NCBI GenBank assembly: GCA_029204225.1
Contig: CM055102.1
Location: 29,132,969 to 29,196,968 of the forward strand
DNA from: Diphasiastrum complanatum
Taxonomy: Eukaryota; Streptophyta; Lycopodiopsida; Lycopodiales; Lycopodiaceae
Direction of reading: 5' to 3'
Length of the DNA: 64,000 nt
Shown here: positions 41,601 through 56,000 of the stretch, piece by piece
Numbering within the stretch: the first letter of the stretch is position 1
Layout: the number at the start of each line of letters is the position of its first letter
Program-made: the position numbers and the translations under genes
The notes under the pieces: model-generated
The model's input: only the letters and a program-made list of their open reading frames with translations
What the model was told of the DNA's origin: nothing
The model's database searches: none

Positions 41601-44600
41601 TTGATAGCTAATATTTTCTCCGATAGCATCATCTGGGAGTTGTCTAGGGGCCTTTGGGGCAGATTGCATGTTGATAATATGTCCTTTAATCTGTTTACTG
41701 TGCTGATGTTGTAGGTGTTGCACCCTTTTGGCCCTCATAGTTTTGGGAATTGAGAAACGAGGACCCCTGGGAAACAATAAACAATAATTGAGAAACAGGA
41801 TATGGGAAATGGGGAAACACCACATCATTACAGAAGCAAATCAGTGCTAGGGAATTACAAAGTGCATGTGGAAGAGAGGGAGATATTGAGGGAGAAAGGT
41901 ATCTATGTTGCAAGGGAGAGAATTCATGTTAAAATGAAGTCAACAAGACTCATAGAAATTGCCAAATATGGTAAAATTTGGCTTTTAAACAAATAATATA
42001 CGTTTTGTTATGGGAAAACATCCTAAGATCGTTTCCCCGTGGCATGTCCCTAGTGGGGGAACGTAGAGTTGTGGAAAACGTCTCCCCATGAAAGAAGCTG
42101 GGGAAATGTGTTTTCCCATAATTATGCCCTCAACACTTCCCTGAGTTTTAATAAAGAATGTGGGCATTGAGAAGGTAAGTCCAATTTATTTGTGTAGAAA
42201 ATTTGGAACATGCAATAGTATCTTATCTTTAGAATACATATGTGGCAAGTTAGTCTGGGACTTTAGGTATATTCTTGCTTACAAATTTTTGGCATGGAGG
42301 AGGAAGTAAAGGCACAAGACCTTTAAGGTTGAAATCATAGTTATTAGAAAACACATTTCCCCAGCTTTTTCCATGGGGAAATATGTTTCTCACAACTGTA
42401 CATTTCCCCAACAATGGAAACTCCCAGGGAAATGTTTTAGGGGAAATGCGTTCCTTTGTAACAGAACGTGTATCATTTGTTTGAAGGCCAAACCCTTTTT
42501 AGCAATTTCTAGGAACCTTCTTGACTTCATTTGAAGATAATTTCCCTCCCTTGCATTATAGATCACTTTCTCCCACAATACTCCCTCTCTTGCTCAGGCA
42601 TTGGAATTATCTTACAGTAGATGTTTCCCAAAACTATGATTGAAATCTTGCACGTGCATTGCTGAAACTTTTTGCTGTTTAGATACCCTATTTATCTTTT
42701 GGCTTCACCTATTTGTCTTACAAGGGGATACAGACATGCAGAGATTATCGTGGTAAGATCACTTTCAATAGCAACAGTTGCTCCTTTGTTGTTAATATGA
42801 ATAACTAAACCTTCATAATAATCTTGCTACTTCCTTTCGTTCATTCTTACTAGAAAGAAAGTCCTCCCCTTATTCTTGATGATGAAGTTTTCATGAACAA
42901 GGTCACGAAATATAAAGGTTCTACTTTGTAAAATGGCATGTGAGAGTGAATAACTCGTCCACCTTATCATGATCAATTTTTACATCTGTTTTGGAAAAGA
43001 TCCAAGTAAGGGGACAGGAAAATTATTACATAAGATCATTCCTTCCTCTGAGCAAATTGTTTCAGTGCATATTTTTATCCCTTAGCTGTTGAAACTGTTA
43101 CAAGTGATTGTGTATGCTTCTATCTACCATCATTTTGCTTTTCAAAACTTAAAAGTGTGCACTTAAATTCTTTTATACTCCTTTTTTGTGCAGGTCTGGT
43201 AGGGAAAGTGATAGTGAAACTGAAGATTTTGACCATGCAGAGAATCTGCGGCATGTAAAGGCAGTCTTAGAGGAGGTAGATTAGTGCTTATGAATGTTGA
43301 GCAAGTAATACCATTCCTCTTGATATTTCTGCATTAGTAAAGCTTTTTTAGCGTATGTTTTTTCAAAGCCTTAATAAAAGCTGTAGTAGAAACCTCTTTG
43401 GTTTTTCTAGCCTGTGAGGCATCTTCTTACAAACATCTAGTACGAGCAGATGTGTTTTTCTATTGTGCTTCCAATTATTTCGATTCTTTCAATAAGTTAG
43501 GAGTTGTATGCTTTAGTCTAGCTTTTCAGAAATTTAGCTTAGACGGGGAAGACAATAACCCGGCCGAATTCAATTTTAGCCTTACATCTTTGGTTTTTAT
43601 CTAGGTGATATCAGAATCCAGCAGTGGTGTGTTACCTAGTTCGGTGTTTATGGACATACTTACTAGTAGTAGATGTGCTGTTGCTGCCTGCTTCCAGTTA
43701 TTTGTGTCCTGGACCCTGGAAGGTGTGGCTGTGATCTAACTTTTGGAAGTAAGCTCAGATGGGAAGGTCGCCGGTTAGTTAGATTTTATCTGAGCCTAAC
43801 ACACTTTTGGTTGCAACTTGCAACTTGCTGTCTAGGTAAGCTCAAAGACCTCTTTTGGCCACATTTCAATTCTTGGATTTGATGAAACAAAATTTTCTGT
43901 TGACATGCCAATTCCTTCTACTAAACATCCTATGTAGTGGAAATGCAATACTTCATCCAATTCTCAAGAAATATTGTGACTGTGTAAACTGCATATCGAC
44001 AATCAATCTATGGTTCATGCATTGGAGTTACCTACTCAACTTATTGCAAAATCAAGTTAGGGTACATCATCACTTTTATGCTTCTGAGTTGTCTTTGCAA
44101 AACTGCAGTAAATCTTGTGTTTCCTTGTTTGTTGCTGATCTATAAGATTCAATTACATATTTTAATTTTATTCATTGTAAACTTCAAGGATATTTTTTTG
44201 GCTTTTCAAGACCAAATCAAGTGTTCACTGTTTGTTGCTATATAGTATATATATTAATAGATCTGAACGCTAGTTTTGTACACGTCCGAAGAACTGTACT
44301 TGCTGGTCATGAGAAAAAATCTACAGACTTTGCAGAGACAGATTCGTTTCCCATTTTTCTATGCTTGTTGCAATTATGACAACATGTCTATTTGATGCAT
44401 CTCCTGTTGTTGGTCAGTGGTACCTAATATCCAATTAGCTGATAAAAAGGATGGTACTAAGGCCTTTGTATAGATTATTGTGATCTTAACAATCTCTTTT
44501 AGATCCCAATGTCTTAACCCCTAGTTCTGCTATATTTTCTGAAATGGATCTTCATCCAGGTTACAATCAGATATGAATTTATGTAGAAAATGAGTATAAG

Positions 44601-47600
44601 GATGCATTTTGCACTTAATTATGCCATTTGGAGTTTGTAATGGACCTTTGTGAACCTCATGGACTATGGACATTATTAGTAAATTTGTTAAAATTCACAT
44701 CAAAATAGTAGGACTACCATTTTGGATCCTGACGATCTTACCGTTGTTTTCCAATGTATGTTCCATCAGTTATTTGCTAGAAGTTTTTCATTTTGTTTAT
44801 CTAAAAGTGGAATATCTAGGTTTTCTCCTTCTGGCTGAAGGTGTTAGTCTTGACTTCCATATGCAATCATCACAAGTCACTACACTCCATCAACTTTGCC
44901 AATTTCTAGTCCATTATTTACCCAGGTTTAGGACCCATTCAGCATCATGTTCAACTCACTCTTCCCTTGCAACATTTCGTTAGGACCTTTGATGCCACGT
45001 CAACTTTTGAGACTTTGAACCGTTATTGCCACCCCTCTCATATGCCTTCTTGATTTTTCCCAGCCTTTTTCTATTGAGGTAGACATCAGGTGTGGGTTTA
45101 GAAGCCATTCTATGCCAGAAACAGGTTGTCTTTGCTTATAAATGTTGTCTGCATCCTACAATGAAGGGTCCAGAAATTCAATTCATGGCAATGCACAAGT
45201 TATTGTACGAGCCTGGAAACATGTTGAAATGGCCTTGGCTACAATAGATGCATTTGTGGAAAATAATGTTGAGCAAATACCTCACAAATATAGAACTACA
45301 GAGATGGGAGAAAGACATGTTCAACTTGTAATTTCTGCTATTTACAAACAACAAGATATATTGAGAGAGGTCAATGAGATGCTAAAGAATATGGGCTTCA
45401 AATGCATATGACCTACATTGAGCCGCTATTGGAGGACACGTTATAAGTATGTGAGTTTCTCACAAACAAGCAAATTCTCTAAGTGTGATAGTTGCACAAA
45501 AATTTAAGTTGCAACTCGAGTCTACCAAGGTGGAGACTAAGAGAAATACGCTATTCAAAGAAAGAAAGAGGTCTCTATGTGTGTACAGTTTATTTACAGA
45601 ATATAGATCATATACTTTGGGCCCCAATGACCGGTCATTATTTTTCATATTGGTATTTGGCCGTGTCATTCCGTGTTATTATTGATTCAAAGCTCCAACT
45701 GGAACTTGCAGCCCTAACTAGAATAAGGTAGGTGAAAGCAGAGAATAGTCTAGCCCAGTGAGCTCTTTGTTCTCATTTTCAGCTTATTATTTCAAGCTTT
45801 GTTTGACAAGAAAATCCTGTTTTTAGCTTACATCTTAGAAAAACTCACTTTTGATAGTTCCAATATCTGTGTGTTTGTCTTACCATAACTAAGCATCTTC
45901 TTTGATTAAGTTTTTAAGCAACTAAGAAGCAATCAATGTTTTCAGGGTGGGCATTTTTCGGGGATATATCGAAAAGTGCAACTAAAGCCTCAAAAGTGGG
46001 AAAGAGTATTAAGAGAAGATGACGAAGTTGAAGAAGAACGACCTATTGAGGCATTGATGGTACTGAAATATGGTGGTGTTCTAACACATGCTGGAAGAAA
46101 GCAGGTAATTGAACTAACCATTGATCTACCTTTTCCTTCGTCTATGAAACGCCTATGATAGTTAGCTTGCAACATACAACTTGAATGCAATTTTCTAGTT
46201 TTTATTTGGACAATGTCATGATTTAGGACAATCTAGATGCATCTTTCTCAGGACCAACAGTGTTTTTGAATTCTGCACACTCACATGATCATTTGAAGAC
46301 TATATCAAACATTACAGACCATATACATTGATTCATAACAGCTCATAACATTTGGAATTTCTAATTTTTTTGTGAGACAGACTGATTGGGAAGAGTACCT
46401 TTCAAATTTGGAGTTCACATATTTTTCTATAAGATCTAGAAAATTTATGCTGATACAAATTTTTAGCTACATTTGATGATTTCCCGTAGAGTCATGGTGT
46501 CAAGGTGGAGACGGTGAAATTTTTTTGTAGGACATTCAGGAGATGTTGCAAATTGTGAAGGAAAGTATAAAGAGCAAATCAAGAGCTTATACTTCTATAA
46601 ACAGTTTCACTCACCCATGGGGATTGAGTTCGAAAGTTGGCTTGAAGGATCAAAAAGAAATTTAAGTGCAAAAAAGTAAGCATTAGAATCTAAATCCATG
46701 GCATAGTGGTCCATTTATCAAACTACTTACGAATTAGAAGCTCCTTTTGGAAGCTTTACTACATCGAATCCTTTTGGTTAGTACGTTAAAGGAACGACTT
46801 AGTGGAAAGGGTGAATTGATCTTGAACGAGGAGTTAAGTTTGTATTTGTTTGCCTACATTCCTTCGATCCAGAGAAGGTCATTTATTTGAAAATCGATTT
46901 AATTACTTATTTTGGCACACAAGAAAAATATGAAGCTAGCCAAGTTGTTACACTCAATGGAATCTTTGACAATCTAGGCAGGTTATTTGGCTCTACATGA
47001 GCTTACAAAGGGAAAATTCTATTATCAATGCTTAAACTCCATCTTTGTTGAGCACTTTGCATTTAGAGGACATTCGTGAGTAGAAATTGTACGATTGGCA
47101 AATTTCTTGTGTGCTTAATATTGATGCTTCTAACAAAAATGTTTTAGGCCTTATTATCACAAGCTCGTCTCTCTAAGCTCTTGAATACTATCACCTGGCA
47201 CATGGCATCCAACTGTGGGTGATCAGTCCACTTGACATGCATGCTACTTGTGACTTGTGAGTATCGAGTGACTCATAGGGTACGATTTCCATGTCTCGCC
47301 ATGGACATGTGACCCACTTGGTCACCATGGCTGTTTGTTGGCTCGCATCTCATCATCGATGGCTAGGATCCCTGACCATTACAATTCATCACTTCTTTGA
47401 TAGTTTGTTAGGTGGTCACATCGGGTCACTACTTGTGACACACCTGTCCCAGCTTGGGCCAGATGTCCACTTTGGTTACTGGCGTTCACCAATACTTGGC
47501 CTCAGGCCCTTTGGTAACCAGTCATGTCGAGGTCATTTCAGAGTCGCGGACTGGGTTCTAACAATCCTTCTCTCCTTTGGCAAGTCATTGGTCCTCGATG

Positions 47601-50600
47601 AAAAACTTTGGTTAAGACTTTTGCAGACATTGTTGCGTTTCGCAAGTAGCATAGCAATGGATGCCCTTTCCAAGTCATTAGATACTCTGGAGGAGATGAT
47701 TCTACAATCGTCGCTCCCTCCAATTTAGCACTTTCTTTGGCCCACAACTTGTAGTGTCTTTCTCTTTAGACACAAAACACGTTCAAACATCGCTTGAGTT
47801 TGCTAACATGAAATACTGGATGTCCCTTGCATCCCAAGGGTAGTGGTAACTTGTAAGCTACCTAGCTAACCTTTTTAACGATTAGCCATGGTCCACAATA
47901 CCTAGGAGATATCTTAGCACACTTTCGTACGCGTAGCACCTTCGACTTGGAAGGCACTGGTAAATCTACCCAATCTTTAGTCTCAAATTCTCGAAGGTAC
48001 GACTTTTTCTTTTAGTCACTCCCTTGGATAGATTAGCATGTGTCCTCTCTAGCGTTTGTTGCATTTGGGTCAAAAGTTCTACAACACTAGGCACCCTATG
48101 GTTGTTGGGCTAATTGGCCTATAACCATAGTTGAGCTCAAATGGCTCAAAGTGTTGGACGCATGTCTCTTTTATTGTTATACACAAACTCTACTAAGGTT
48201 CAGTGCCTCGCCCAGTTTATCTGCGTACCGCTCAAAAAGCGTGTCTTCTAAAATTTGGTTAACCCTTTCTATCTGGCCATTTGTGCCATCCGTTTGGGGA
48301 GCCTCAATACTGCTCATTTGTAACTGTGTTCCTAGCTTGGCAAACATCTTTGTCTAGAAGTCTCTCGTAAACTTGGGATCCCTATTAGACACAATGGACT
48401 CCTGAAGTCCATACAGTCTTACCACATTTTAGATAAACAACTCACCTACTTGCAGAGATACGACCTTCTTGGTTGCTGTGATAAAATGAGCCATCTTGGA
48501 AAACCTGTCTACCACTAGTAACTATCATAAACCGAACTTGGGTCCTAGGTAGACCAACAATAAAATCCATAGAAATGCTTTTCCACCTTCCTGTAGGTAT
48601 CTCAAGTGGATGTGGCACCCTCAGAGGACTTACTCTTTCAACCTTGTTCACCTGACAACCTGTGCAATGCTGGACATACTCCCTTACATGTCGTTGTAGT
48701 TGTGGCCAAAAATAGTTCCTTCTAGCTAGCTCACTGGTTTTATCAATACTAGGGTGCCTTGTGTAGGGACTATCATGGCATTCATGGAGTACCTTTCAAT
48801 GAAGATCCTTCACACATCTTGTGCGAATACCTTTTCATTTCTTAATAACATACCTTCCTTCAAGGTATATGTTAGATAAATACTGGTGTGTGCCTCTACA
48901 GAAGTGATAGAGGCAACTGACTTTTTTGTTTGGTCGACTATGTTGTGTGCGTCATGCCACACACTGACAATGTGGGTCCTTTTGCTAAGCTCTCTTGATC
49001 TCCTCCATGAGGTCACTAACTATAGTAAAGCTCATCTAGTTCACTATCCGCGATAGTGCATCAATGACCACATTTTCCTTCCCTTTTCAAATGCGAATTT
49101 CCAAATGAAATTTTTGCATTAGCTCCACCCATGGCCCTTCAAATCTGGTTGTGTGCCAAAATACTTTAAAGTATGATGATCTGTGTACACATGAAATTTG
49201 GCATCATATAAATAATGTTGCCACACCTTGAGCACATGCATGATAGATCACATACAGCTCCTGCTCGTGTGTGGGATATCTTTGTTGAGCCGGTGTCAAC
49301 TTTTTACTCTCGAAGGCTATTGGTCTACCCTCTTGGCTCAACACTACACATATTACAATGCCACTTGCATCCGTCTCTAGGTCAAACAATTTCTAGGTAT
49401 CAACAATCTTGAGAGCCATGCCGCCGCATCCTTCAAGTTCTCAAAACTGTGCTGAACTTCAGCATCCAACCGAACTGCAATGTTTTTCTTCTATATTGGT
49501 CCATTAAAGGAGCAACTACCTAGGAATAGTTCTTAACGAATCATCGGTAGAACTTACAAAAGTCCAAGAAAGATTGTAACTGGCCTATATCGGCAGGCCT
49601 CCGCCACTTCTTAACCACAACCACTTTGGTTGGGTCAATTGAAATACCCTGAGCCGTCACTTTGTGACCCAAGCACTCGACACGATTCTTACACAACTCG
49701 GTCTTCTAAACATTGGCATACAAGGCAGAAGCTTCTAATTTGCCAAATATGGTCTGGAGATGAATCTCATGCTTCGCTATTGCCTTACTATAGACCAATA
49801 TATCATCAATAAAATTGACGACAAACTTGCCCATATAGTTACGCAAGACATCATTCATGAGTATCATGAACAAAGGCTGGTGCATTTGTTAGCCCAAATA
49901 ACATCTCCAAAAATTTTACGATGCCCAGAACGGGTTTAGAAGGCAATCTTTTGGAAGTTGTCATTCCAAATTCGTATCTGATGGTACCCAATTTTGAGGT
50001 CTATCTTATTGAAAATGGTTGCACCTTGCAATGCCTCTGGTAGATCATCAGTCTTGGGCATTGGATATCTGTTCTTTACAATGATTTTATTCAATCCTGT
50101 ACAATCAACACACATTCAAAAGTTGACATCCTTTTTCTTAATGAATAAAATAAGAGAGACGAAGAGCGAATAACTAGGAAAGATATATCCTAGCTTGAGA
50201 TACTCCTGCAACATCCTTTTGACTTCCTCCTCTTTTAGGCTCATCCTATAGGGAGGCTTGCATATCAAGCTTGCCCTTAGAACGAGGTCATTACGATGTT
50301 CCACATTACGATGTCACCTATCAAAATATGTTTTGACTTAGTGCGTGTGCTATGGAAGATGAAAAAGATGAAGTTGCATGTGGATTAGTAGTGAGCATGT
50401 TGTCTTGATTACTATGGATACTAGCTTTGAAATTGGAATCAACATTCACATAACACAACCACAAATGCTGCAAGTCCCATCTCTTTATTTGCATACAGGT
50501 TATAAGAGGACCCTCAATAGATGGTCACTCCCACTTTAAGACATGAGACATACCCTCATGTCAACTTATACACATGTGAAATGAAATCTGTAGTGGGCCG

Positions 50601-52947
50601 CTTACCCACATGCCACCACTTACCCATAACCAGATCCTTTAGCTTTGGGATGCACATTGCCTTTGTAGTTGAGAGCTGTAGCAACTACCTCTTCCAAGGT
50701 CTTTCACCTTACATTAAGAATAGGAGGCCTCATCTCTTCTTGAAGACCAAAAATAAACTTATGCATGACAAGCCACTTTGCAACCTCCTCTAGTATCTTG
50801 ATAAGTATGCATACTCTGCACATTGTAGTGCCTATGACAGTTCAAAAAACCAGACATTCGTCGCACGTACAAGCTCGTGTGGAGGAATAAACTGGGTCCG
50901 GAAGGCTCACTTGAACTCAACCTAGGTGGTTGGGCACTGATTGAACTTGAGCAATTTATGCCACCACCTGTTAGCAATCAATGTGGGGGATAGTAATGGT
51001 TATCGGACTCCAAGCACCAAGTCCATTTTTGAAGTTTGCATGTGTCTTTGAAAACCTTTGTCACATTAGGACTCTAGTGATTTGGAAGTTCAGTTGCACC
51101 ATGATGTTGGAGGTTTGTGTGTAGCTTTGAAAACATTGATGTTTGGAAAGACCAAAGAGCATCTTGACTTGTACTCTTTGGCTCAAAAGTTGTCTAAAAT
51201 TTACATAAATTTTGATGAAGCTATTTTCAAATGATTTATTAAACGCATCAGTGTCATGCGGTCTCTCGAGTCACTTACTTTCATAGTTCTAAATCCTAAA
51301 GAGGATACATGTTGTTTGATATGTTTTACAGGCTGAGGAGCTTGGTCGTTCCTTTAGGAACTTTATGTATCCTGGTGAGTCTCTTTCTATGATGTCTTCA
51401 ATGTTGTGCCACAAATATCCAACCTTGTTGTCTTGTATACATGAACCTAAGGTTCCTCATGTGGTGAAATTTGAATGGCAACTATATTAGATATAATTAC
51501 AATATTTGCTAGCGTTTCTTGAGTCATTTCTTTGTGTTCTAAGATAGAGGGATAAATTACTTTTTATTTTTTGTATCACCATATAAATTTGCCATCATGC
51601 ACACCTTTTGACAAGTTCTTACATTGGTTATATGTGTAATTTATGTGATCAGAACATGAAGATGTACAACTTTTTGTGCTTCTTTTATGGTTCTATACAC
51701 TTTTCAAATAAGACTTTTCTTTAAACTTCGTATGGGCTTTATGATGTATATCAAATCAACAAGATATGTTTGGTTGAGGATGTCACACCACAAAACAATT
51801 ATCACAAAAAAATCAGAGAATAGAAACCCTTACTATGCTAAATAGTGTAAACCAACTTGGTGAAAAAATCCCATCTTCCAAAGGTGCTTTTCTAACGAAA
51901 ATGGTGGCACATACTTCACGCACATAACATTGACATTATTCATGGAAAAAGAGCTTATGCATGCAATAGAATTTGCTAAAGATGGAATTAACACCTCGTA
52001 AAAGCATTCACATTGACATGCATAGAGAGGTCAAGATGGGGAACCCCCTGGCTAGAGAAATCTTGTTATGCAATCAACCTCCAATCGTTCACAAATACAC
52101 TCAATAAATTCTCAAAAGGGATTCATTCTCAAGAAAACATAAACGCAATCAACAATATCACTCTTAACATTCCAATATCTTATTCAAGCATTCACAACTT
52201 GAGACTAGTTTTATTTCATGTTAGAGGTAGATACAAAGGTGAAGAAAGAGTGATGAAGGTGAAGTTGTTTGCATATATCATCATACCAAGGTTGGTGAGG
52301 GTGACGAGACTTCGTGTTCGAGGATTTCCTGCGATGTTTGGCTGGAAGGCCATAGAAGCGGCAGTATGAAGAGCTATAGTAAGGAAAGATGCCTAGGAAT
52401 GTAGTGGGCTATCAAAGGGAAAATTACGGAGTATGGAGGAGAGAGCATCCGCATTCTACAATAACTCTATTGAATGCTGAATGGATAAAGCAATTACAAA
52501 TAGAGTATAATGAAAATTCTGAGCTACAAAAGATTTGGGAGGGGTTACAAAATCTCAATTCTATCACATCTCCACAAAAATGAGACAAGGACAAATATTA
52601 GTCTATGACAATTCTTGAGTTGTGCTTGCTCCTAATTCTAAGTTCATTCCATAGGTTCTATATGAGTTAGAAAGTTGTTTAAATGGAATGGTATAAAGAA
52701 GACTTTATACTTATGTGCAAGAGTGCACCTCTTGTCAGGTCAATAAAGTACAGCATGCAAACAACCAAGTCTGTTAACTCAATTATCAATTCCTATGTAG
52801 CGTTGGACAACATCAATATCCTAGTCTTTCCCTCTCTTTGCTCTAGCTTTTTTGTGATTGTCATGGTCAATAGGGAGCTTTGGGAGCCTGCATCTACACT
52901 CTTGGAGCTGGATGGAGCTTGGACAACATCATGGACATTAGCACATA

Positions 52948-53000
<53 letters not shown>

Positions 53001-56000
53001 ATCTGGGCGCAACGGATCTCCATGGCCTAGCGATGGCTGTCCTCCATCACCCTTCCTCCATCGCACCTGCCCCATTTGCTGGCGGATCTGCTGGCCTCCA
53101 TCGCATCTGCATTGCACCTGTCCTCCATCGCTGATCTGCTGGCTCCATCGCTGTCTGCTATCGCACCTTGCTGTCCCTCATCGCTGATCTGCTGGATCCC
53201 TCATAATGCCACGTCAGGAGTCGTTGCCACCACTTTTGAACCATCCTCTGTCTCCAACAATGCTTCAACATCTTCCTCAAAGCCAGATCCACCTACCCCT
53301 CCTCCTTCTATGCCTGTTGCGGTTCCTATCTCTCCATCAAACTCTATTCTTGACAATAGTGAAACTACTGTAGCTATTTTCTTGACTCCATACACTCCAG
53401 AAGCACCTGTTTCTCTCCCTTCATATGCTTTGGTCAAACTTCTTCGGGATGATCAACTCCGTCTATTTGAATACCTCAACAATCACAGAGAGCAACTTGC
53501 TTCTCATGATTCCCTGCTTCTAGTGGTGCAATCGCATCTTCAGAAGTTGGATACTTCCATTCAAGAACTCAAGAACGAAGTTACAGTTATAAAAAGTGAG
53601 CCTCTTCCCAAATCACTACTTCGACAAAAATCCAGCAACTCGAAAATCAGGTGGAACAACACCATACGGCTGTCCAGTCATGGGCAGATGTGTTTAAAGG
53701 TTCGTCTCCAATTATCTCTCCACCTCGGCCTTCACCTTCGCTTATCTCAGCCACGTTCACTGAGAGTCGTCTACGAGAGCGTAAAGCTCTCAATGCTCGT
53801 GTTAGAGGTATTCCGAACTCTCAAAATGCTGTTGTAGAAGCTGAGAAGTTGGAAGGAAATCTTCAACACCATAGCAAAGGAATGGAAACTACCTGGCGAC
53901 CTTGTCATCCGCTTCACATATGTGTCTCACCGGCGTGAAGTTCTTGGGAAGAGATTCAAATTGTGGGAAACCAAAATCTACCTGGACGAAGATCTAACCT
54001 TCATCCAAGTTCAAGAACGTAAGAAGGCAAAACAAGAAGCTCTATCAACTGGCAAACGGCTTACCTATCGTGATGGTATTATCAGACTGGTAGATCGAAA
54101 GCCTATAGTTAATGATAATTCTGAGATAGAGAAATGAAGAGATGTCCAGTTGAACATGTAAATGGTCTACGTACCATATAATCCTGGCTATATGACTCTC
54201 TTCCTAGTTAGTTAGTTTGTTTTTTCTGCTTTGACGACACTGATCTGTCTTGTGTCCAACTTAGTTGATGTACTTGTTCGTCTTATACGCCTTTGGCATG
54301 GAAAAGACGTTAATAAAGCTTTCTTTCTTTCTCTCTCTCTATCTCTCTCTCTCTCTCAGGTGCTCCATTGCCCTACATGGTCGAGGCTGCTCCTCGGTTG
54401 CATCCTGAGGCTGCTCGTTGAAGCCTGAAGCAGCTCTAAGTCTCCATCTTTGGATACCAGACACACGGGATGCCATTGCGGAAGCTAGGAGGTTTCTTGA
54501 GACTACCCTAGGACATGTGACAGATGGGTTAGACACAGCCTAGAGGACTACCAGAGATGCAGCTACATTGATCATTTGCTTCACATCCTTAACTAGTCGT
54601 AGAGAGGCTTACGATGTAGAGCCAAATTACGCGACACTACCATATATATGGATGACGATCTCACTTATATTCAGGTTGAGGAGAGGCATAAAGCCTCCCA
54701 GGATGCCCGAGAGACTGGTAGACGGGTCATCTATCGTGATGGTCAGATACGACTTGTTGCTGGCACCCCTAATAGCTCCCAGAGCTAGGGAATTGGGGCC
54801 CCCGGGGTTGGGAGCATCCCGAGGCCCCACCATACCGTCTTCAGATCGAGGTATGGAACTGTGATGGCATTCATTCATCTTCTACAGCAGGTAATCTGAT
54901 TGACTTTATTAGTGGACGAGACCTATTGTTTTTCATGGAGACTCATGAGAGTCAGGAGCGCGGGCTACCCACCTTCCCGGGATACAGATGGGATCCAGTA
55001 TACAAACCCAAGACTAAATCAGCTAGTGGTCGTGGTTCTAGAGGGGTGGCTTGTCTCTATAGAGAGTCCTTCATCAGATGATTGAGTTTGTCAGGCACGA
55101 TGAGCATGCACGATAAATCTGGATTCGTATTATAGGATGAGAGATTGGTTTGGACAGGGACATTTTCATTGTTGCCTGCTATTTTCCTCCGGAGTCCTCT
55201 TCTTTTGAGGGTGTTGGATCACCTCACCTGGACCTCTCATTGGACATCATTAGATTTGCGGAGCGGGGACATATTTTCCTCACTGGGGATATTAATGCCC
55301 AAACGACCACATTTTCATGCTGCCGAATCTTCACATGCACGAGCTCACTTAAACGGAGCTTTTGCGAATAATGTTCCACGTACTGAAAAACGTACCCCAA
55401 AGCTAGATTTACCTAAGTACGATGGTAACACTGATCCTCAAGGATTTCTTCAAGTCTTTGAGAACGCATGTGACGTCTATGGCGAGACATCACCGGAAGC
55501 CATGGTACAGCTCTTTTCGATGACCATGATCGATCGTGCACGAGAGTGGTTTTTTAACCTTGATAGTGAAGATAAACGTGACTGGTCACTCTTGAAGGAG
55601 GCCTTTATCAAACGCTTCAAGCCATTTCGCTTGATAGAAAGTCCTTTTGTCAAGCTAAGTAACATCAAAGTGACAAAAGACGAGAAAGTACGTGACTATA
55701 TTGAACGATTTAAAAGATTAAAAAGTCAGGTACAAGAACAACCCACTGAGTCTATGCTCATAATTTGGTTCCTCGTTGGACTCCCACGATGGATAAGATG
55801 TGAACTTCGTTCCAATGATGAATATACATCATTGAAACAAGCCATGTCTGACGCCATTCGAGAGGAAGACGAGGGCTCTGATGTCGATGAACCACGTGAA
55901 TGGAGAGCACATCGTGCTGTCCAAGAAGCTCGACCAAACGACGAAACTCGGGAACAGTTGTGGAAAACACAGATGGAGTTGCTTAACCAGCAACACCAAC

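Noticed and set aside
43398-44145. ORFs of 68-96 codons in intron 15
   Set aside because: Cys/Leu/Phe-rich products expected from AT-rich DNA, no domain, no neighbouring support.
53000-53205. Repetitive ctccatcgc segment as a minisatellite or CRISPR-like array
   Set aside because: Units are irregular and overlapping with no spacers of constant length; it is the GC-rich 5' region of LINE D.
55145-55320. N-terminal extension of the gag ORF
   Set aside because: This part is LINE endonuclease read in the wrong frame; the endonuclease frame ([16 protein letters not shown]) lies next to it.
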